Below are positions 6,620 through 9,838 of a stretch of 9,838 bases of DNA, one piece after another (position 1 is the stretch's first letter; every line of letters starts with the position of its first letter). The position numbers and the translations under genes are program-made. A model generated the notes under the pieces. It was not told the DNA's origin and made no database searches. It was given only the letters and a program-made list of their open reading frames with translations. The stretch comes from CAYXUW01 sp964468375. Lineage in GTDB: Bacteria > Planctomycetota > Phycisphaerae > Sedimentisphaerales > Anaerobacaceae. The stretch lies in NCBI GenBank assembly GCA_964468375.1, contig CAYXUW010000091.1, forward strand, positions 1 to 9,838, written 5' to 3'.

Positions 6620-6862
6620 GTGTCAGCTTAGGGGGCTGAGAGAGAAGTCAGTAGTAAAAAGTAAACAGATATTGGTGATTCTCTCGTTATACGTAGGAAT
6701 AAGCATCTGTAAATGGGGCTGGGAAAACTCACAAGGGCTTAAGTGCTCGGATTTTAAACGCTAAAAACTGCTTTATTCAAGCTGAAGGACCGTTTCGTTT
6801 ATTCGGTTAGACAAACCTTCTTTCAGCGGTAAGGAGTTATGAAAGCGGAAGGAGCTATAAAA
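6620..6862 (+). promoter_or_regulatory. Long leader with several complementary segments upstream of the PEP-CTERM gene
   Basis: About 240 nt between the predicted transcription start and the PEP-CTERM ATG hold no convincing gene but several complementary segments. TCAGC (6623-6627) pairs with GCTGA (6635-6639) around a 7-nt loop. GAGAGAA (6640-6646) pairs with TTCTCTC (6679-6685). ACAGAT (6665-6670) pairs with ATCTGT (6705-6710); this crosses the previous stem, so they form a pseudoknot or are alternatives. Near the start codon GCTGAA (6781-6786) pairs with TTCAGC (6822-6827), enclosing ACCG (6789-6792) with CGGT (6803-6806). The last stem ends just before AAGGAG (6831-6836). I recognise no known riboswitch class. 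The structure is visible complementarity only; function is inferred from length and position. Confidence 0.4.
6826..6862 (+). repeat. Tandem duplication of the ribosome-binding region
   Basis: GCGGTAAGGAGTTATGAAA (6826-6844) is followed immediately by GCGGAAGGAGCTATAAAA (6845-6862). The copies differ by one gap and two substitutions. Copy 1 carries an ATG (6839) only 2 nt after its AAGGAG, which is too close for efficient initiation. Copy 2 has lost that ATG, and its AAGGAG (6849-6854) sits 8 nt before the ATG at 6863, the start chosen here. Confidence 0.75.
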
Positions 6863-7600
6863 ATGAGAAGCCAAACAATTATTGTGAGTTGCTTAATCAG
6901 TGTTGCACTTGTCGCTACTGCATCAGCCAGCTGGGTGCCCCTTACAGGCGACCCTGTTTCACTAAGCTCTCTACAGGGAGAGCCATTACTCTTTGGTGAC
7001 AAAGAGCTTTCTGACGTTAATTTTTTCGGCTACGCAGAAGGTGGGGCAATTACCCCCAACACCGACTCGGTGTACGTTCAGGGCGGCTATGACGACATTA
7101 CGCTCGATTATGGCCTAAAGTTTTATCTTTCCTGGATGGCTGGCCCCAACCAGATTGTAAACGTCAACTTAGAGTTTAAGGTGTCCATCCAAGATGGTTT
7201 CGATGACTATTACATCAAAGACGTTGGCCTGGACATCACCGGTGCTCATGCCAATGGCACTGGTGTAGTAGGTCTTGGCGAACTTGTACAGGATGAATTT
7301 GGTAACGACCTCGTCCACCTTAGCTGTTCAGCATGGCAAGGTAGTCCTGTTGAATACCTGACAGACTATAAAGAGTTCGATCCAGTCAAAGCAATCTGGA
7401 TAAATAGCAAGGACATCTCCATTACTGGCGGCGCCAATGGCTCAGCCCATATTAGCCAGTTTTATCAGTACTACAGCCAGGTTCAGGTTCCCGAGCCGGC
7501 AACAATTACGCTGTTCGGCATAACGGGAATTTTGATTTTGACTCGGAAAAATAAAGAAGAAAGAAATATTTGCGAAGGGGATAAAAGAAATCATAATTAA
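6863..7600 (+). CDS. Secreted PEP-CTERM sorting-domain protein of unknown function
   Basis: The 245-residue protein starts at the ATG with correctly spaced AAGGAG (6849-6854); the in-frame ATG at 6839 would add eight residues in front of the signal peptide. Residues 1-22 are a Sec signal peptide with likely cleavage after ASA (20-22). The mature part is rich in Gly, Asp and aromatics and looks beta-stranded, with an FGDKELSDVNFF segment (44-55) of a kind seen in other PEP-CTERM proteins. The C-terminus has VPEPAT (209-214), a short hydrophobic helix (215-226) and basic TRKNK (227-231), the PEP-CTERM signal that exosortase recognises and cleaves. Such proteins are exported and tied to extracellular polysaccharide or envelope assembly; no exosortase is in this window. 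Unusually, a 14-residue polar tail follows the basic cluster. No enzymatic motif is visible. Confidence 0.88.
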   Translation: MRSQTIIVSCLISVALVATASASWVPLTGDPVSLSSLQGEPLLFGDKELSDVNFFGYAEGGAITPNTDSVYVQGGYDDITLDYGLKFYLSWMAGPNQIVNVNLEFKVSIQDGFDDYYIKDVGLDITGAHANGTGVVGLGELVQDEFGNDLVHLSCSAWQGSPVEYLTDYKEFDPVKAIWINSKDISITGGANGSAHISQFYQYYSQVQVPEPATITLFGITGILILTRKNKEERNICEGDKRNHN

Positions 7601-7637
7601 ACTCGGCTGTCAACCTGTCAATTTTGTCCCCCCATTA

Positions 7638-7667
7638 CTTTAGCGATACCATGAAAACACGCTAAAG
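7638..7667. other. Perfect 8-bp inverted repeat between the convergent genes
   Basis: CTTTAGCG (7638-7645) and CGCTAAAG (7660-7667) are perfect complements around a 14-nt loop. The hairpin directly abuts the terminator at 7669-7704. No T-run follows it on either strand, so it may be an mRNA 3'-end stabiliser or part of a tandem termination structure for topA transcripts. Confidence 0.5.
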
Positions 7668-7668
7668 A

Positions 7669-7704
7669 GAAAACCGGAAGGTAAATTTACTTTCCGGTTT
7701 TTTT
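7669..7704 (+). terminator. Strong intrinsic terminator of the PEP-CTERM gene, overlapping the topA 3' end
   Basis: AAAACCGGAAG (7670-7680) pairs with the segment ending CTTTCCGGTTTT (7690-7701), continuing through GTAA/TTAC to a tight AAATTT loop centre. The stem is about 13 bp with a single G-U pair inside. On the plus strand seven T's (7698-7704) complete the terminator. On the minus strand only four T's follow, so it would work more weakly for topA, whose stop codon (complement of 7687-7689) lies inside the hairpin. Confidence 0.88.
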
Positions 7705-9838
7705 ATTGGACTTGGCAGCTGATTTCTTCTTTCGTCTTTCCAGAATTTCATCTGCCTCTTCGACTGTCTTAGGCGGCCACGCCCCTTCCGACTGCAATTT
7801 TTTCAGCTTATCCAGTCGTTTAATGCTGATGATAGTCCGGCACTTCGGAAATCTGTTGCACCCCAGAAAGGGACCTTTCTTGCCCTTGCGAATAACCAGC
7901 TCGCCTTCTTTGCACTTGTAGCATTTGACCCCTGTCGGCTCGGGCGGTTTTTTCGGAGGAAGGACATTGCCATCCTTGTCCAGATTAAGTATCGTTTTGC
8001 AGTTTGGATAATCGCTGCAGCCCAAAAAAGTCCCGAATCGGCCGCGTCTGTAAACCATCGCCTTACCGCAGACCGGGCACTTATGACTGCTGACCTTATC
8101 CTCAACTATCTTACCGTCCCGGTCGCAGGGACATGCAAATTTGCATTTCGGATAACCCGAACAGCTCAAAAATCTCCCGTTTTTGCCGAATCTGTAAACA
8201 AGCTCTCTGCCGCACTCGGGACATTTATACTCGCTCGGCGTAACCTCCGCCTTGGCATGCTTCATCTTCGACGACGCCTTTTCGAGATTTTGCTTAAACG
8301 GCCCGTAAAACTCCTGCAAAACACCAACCCAGTCGAGATGCTGCTCCTCGATTTTGTCCAGTTGCTCTTCCATATAACGTGTAAAAGCGATATCCATTAT
8401 TTTCGGAAAATACTCGCTAAGCTTGTCCGTAACCACCTCGCCGAGGTCTGTAGCGAAGAATTTCTTATCCGCCTGCTCGACATAGCCCCTGTCCTGTATT
8501 GTGCTGATGATTGAAGCATACGTGCTTGGCCGGCCGATACCTTCTTTCTCCAGCGCTTTCACCAAAGACCCCTCGGTATACCGGGCAGGCGGCTTCGTAA
8601 AATGCTGCTCGGCCTTCATATCCACAACGCCGAGAAGCTGGCCTTCCTTTAACTCGGGCAACTGCTGCTGGTTAGACGGCGTCACCCAGATTTTGCTGAA
8701 TCCGTCAAAAACCAAAACCCGCCCCGCAGCTCTATACCAGCACTTCCCAAGCGGTGTATCAGCCGAGATATCCAGTGCCGTTTGCTTCCATTTCGCAGGC
8801 GCCATCTGGCATGCCACGAACCGACGCCATATAAGGTCATAGAGTTTGTGCTGCTCGTCGGTCAAAAATTGCTTTATATCTGCGGGAGTAAAATCGACAT
8901 CGGTCGGCCGAATCGCCTCGTGCGCCTGCTGGGCGCCTTTCTTGGAAGCATAAACCTTCGCCTTCTCCGGCAAATAATTATCACCGATATTCCTGCCGAT
9001 ATAACCGCGCACCTCCTGTATGGCCTCCCCTGACAAATGCGTGCTGTCCGTTCGCATATAGGTAATAAGGCCCAGATGTCCCATCGACCCCAAATCGATA
9101 CCCTCATATAGCTGCTGGGCCACCCGCATAGTTCTTTTCGCTGCAAAACCTAATTTGTTTGCAGCCGTCTGCTGCAGCGTCGAAGTTATAAACGGCGCTG
9201 GCGGATGCGATACCGACTCCTTCATCCCTACACCCGCGACCTTAAATTCCGCATCTTTTAACGCGCCGAATATCTTCTCCGCTTCTGCCTCTGTCGACGC
9301 CGAGAACTTATCGTTGCCGACTTTGGTAATCTCCGCCTTAAAAGCGTTATGCGACAAAAGCCATTCGTTTTGTTCCGCAATAGTGGGGGGCTTGTCACCA
9401 TCTGCCTTTACCGTTACGAAATCCAGCCACTCCTTACGATAATCGCTTTGCAAATCAGCGGTAAAAATCGATGGTATAAGCCAGTATTCCGTCGGCTTAA
9501 ACGCTCGGATTTCCCTCTCTCTTTCGACTGTTATTTTAACCGCTACCGATTGAACGCGTCCCGCTGAAAGACCTCTGGCAACTTTCTTCCACAGCAGAGG
9601 ACTTATCTGATACCCCACTATCCTGTCGAGAATGCGCCGCGCCTGCTGTGCCATAACCTTGTCCAAATCAATCCGCCCCGGATTGGCAAACGCCTGCTTT
9701 ATCGCAGATTGCGTTATAGCATTGAAAATCACTCGGTAAGTTTTCTCTTCCGGAACACCGAGAATCTGCGCCAAATGCCAGGCGATTGCTTCGCCCTCAC
9801 GGTCGAGGTCCGTCGCAAGGTAAAGATCCCCGCATTTC
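7687..9838 (-). CDS. topA: DNA topoisomerase I (type IA), N-terminal part outside the window
   Basis: The frame is open to the window edge and shows 716 residues. It relaxes negatively supercoiled DNA by cutting one strand through a 5'-phosphotyrosine. The first visible residues carry the Toprim metal-binding motif LATDLDREGEAIAWHL (complement of about 9770-9820), so roughly the first 100 residues are missing. Next come GLSAGRVQSVA and the catalytic GLITYMRTDST, where the nucleophile is the Tyr at 9058-9060. Later are HEAIRPTDV and the EGIGRPSTYASIISTIQDRGYV block. Three four-Cys zinc-finger domains end the protein (about 8150-8230, 7985-8090 and 7825-7930), followed by a Lys-rich tail. The Toprim-to-Tyr distance is about 250 residues versus about 208 in E. 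coli, suggesting an insertion of about 40 residues before SHPPAPF. It converges with the PEP-CTERM gene. Confidence 0.97.
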   Translation of the reverse strand, partial: KCGDLYLATDLDREGEAIAWHLAQILGVPEEKTYRVIFNAITQSAIKQAFANPGRIDLDKVMAQQARRILDRIVGYQISPLLWKKVARGLSAGRVQSVAVKITVEREREIRAFKPTEYWLIPSIFTADLQSDYRKEWLDFVTVKADGDKPPTIAEQNEWLLSHNAFKAEITKVGNDKFSASTEAEAEKIFGALKDAEFKVAGVGMKESVSHPPAPFITSTLQQTAANKLGFAAKRTMRVAQQLYEGIDLGSMGHLGLITYMRTDSTHLSGEAIQEVRGYIGRNIGDNYLPEKAKVYASKKGAQQAHEAIRPTDVDFTPADIKQFLTDEQHKLYDLIWRRFVACQMAPAKWKQTALDISADTPLGKCWYRAAGRVLVFDGFSKIWVTPSNQQQLPELKEGQLLGVVDMKAEQHFTKPPARYTEGSLVKALEKEGIGRPSTYASIISTIQDRGYVEQADKKFFATDLGEVVTDKLSEYFPKIMDIAFTRYMEEQLDKIEEQHLDWVGVLQEFYGPFKQNLEKASSKMKHAKAEVTPSEYKCPECGRELVYRFGKNGRFLSCSGYPKCKFACPCDRDGKIVEDKVSSHKCPVCGKAMVYRRGRFGTFLGCSDYPNCKTILNLDKDGNVLPPKKPPEPTGVKCYKCKEGELVIRKGKKGPFLGCNRFPKCRTIISIKRLDKLKKLQSEGAWPPKTVEEADEILERRKKKSAAKSNKKTGK

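Noticed and set aside
6634..6645. GGCTGAGAGA as part of a TPP riboswitch
   Set aside because: The CTGAGA is not followed by the ACCC/ACCTGAT elements of a thiamine riboswitch, and the gene has no link to thiamine.
6713..6742. Nine-codon open frame (MGLGKLTRA) in the leader as a leader peptide
   Set aside because: The only nearby AGGAA is 13 nt away, too far for normal initiation, and the peptide has no run of a single regulatory amino acid.
6839..6862. Upstream in-frame ATG as the start of the PEP-CTERM protein
   Set aside because: Its AAGGAG is only 2 nt away and it would place eight charged/polar residues before the signal peptide; the ATG at 6863 has an ideal site 8 nt upstream.
8083..8514. 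Plus-strand open frames opposite topA
   Set aside because: They are shadows of the topA reading frame with no motif, start signal or independent support.

Overview
The window reads as an ordinary, mostly housekeeping stretch of a Gram-negative-type bacterial chromosome of intermediate G+C. A lipoprotein with a lipobox, a PEP-CTERM exported protein and the style of the protein sequences point tentatively to a Planctomycetota/Phycisphaerae-like organism; this is inference, since no 16S or marker-tree evidence is available here. No CRISPR array, insertion sequence, integrase, tRNA or rRNA is visible.

Layout. On the minus strand at the left edge, wrbA (quinone oxidoreductase) is followed 30 bp later by a DUF1579-like protein that runs off the window. 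Divergently transcribed from wrbA is guaB-guaA (28 bp apart), the two-step branch from IMP through XMP to GMP, with a good sigma70-type promoter in the 186-bp divergent spacer. Still on the plus strand come a PAP2-superfamily lipoprotein with two atypical active-site motifs, an AlaC-like PLP aminotransferase with its own promoter and a possible weak terminator, then a 425-bp non-coding stretch, and a small secreted PEP-CTERM protein. The window closes with topA (DNA topoisomerase I) on the minus strand, convergent with the PEP-CTERM gene and cut at its N-terminus by the window end.

The least ordinary part is 6438-7710. The PEP-CTERM gene has a promoter, a leader of about 240 nt with several complementary segments (two of which cross, so they are either a pseudoknot or alternatives), a near-perfect tandem duplication of the ribosome-binding region, and an A5 run whose change by +1 would end the protein at the canonical PEP-CTERM end. 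Its strong terminator hairpin contains the last codons and stop of topA. I did not find a convincing new multi-gene system; the findings below are local oddities worth checking.
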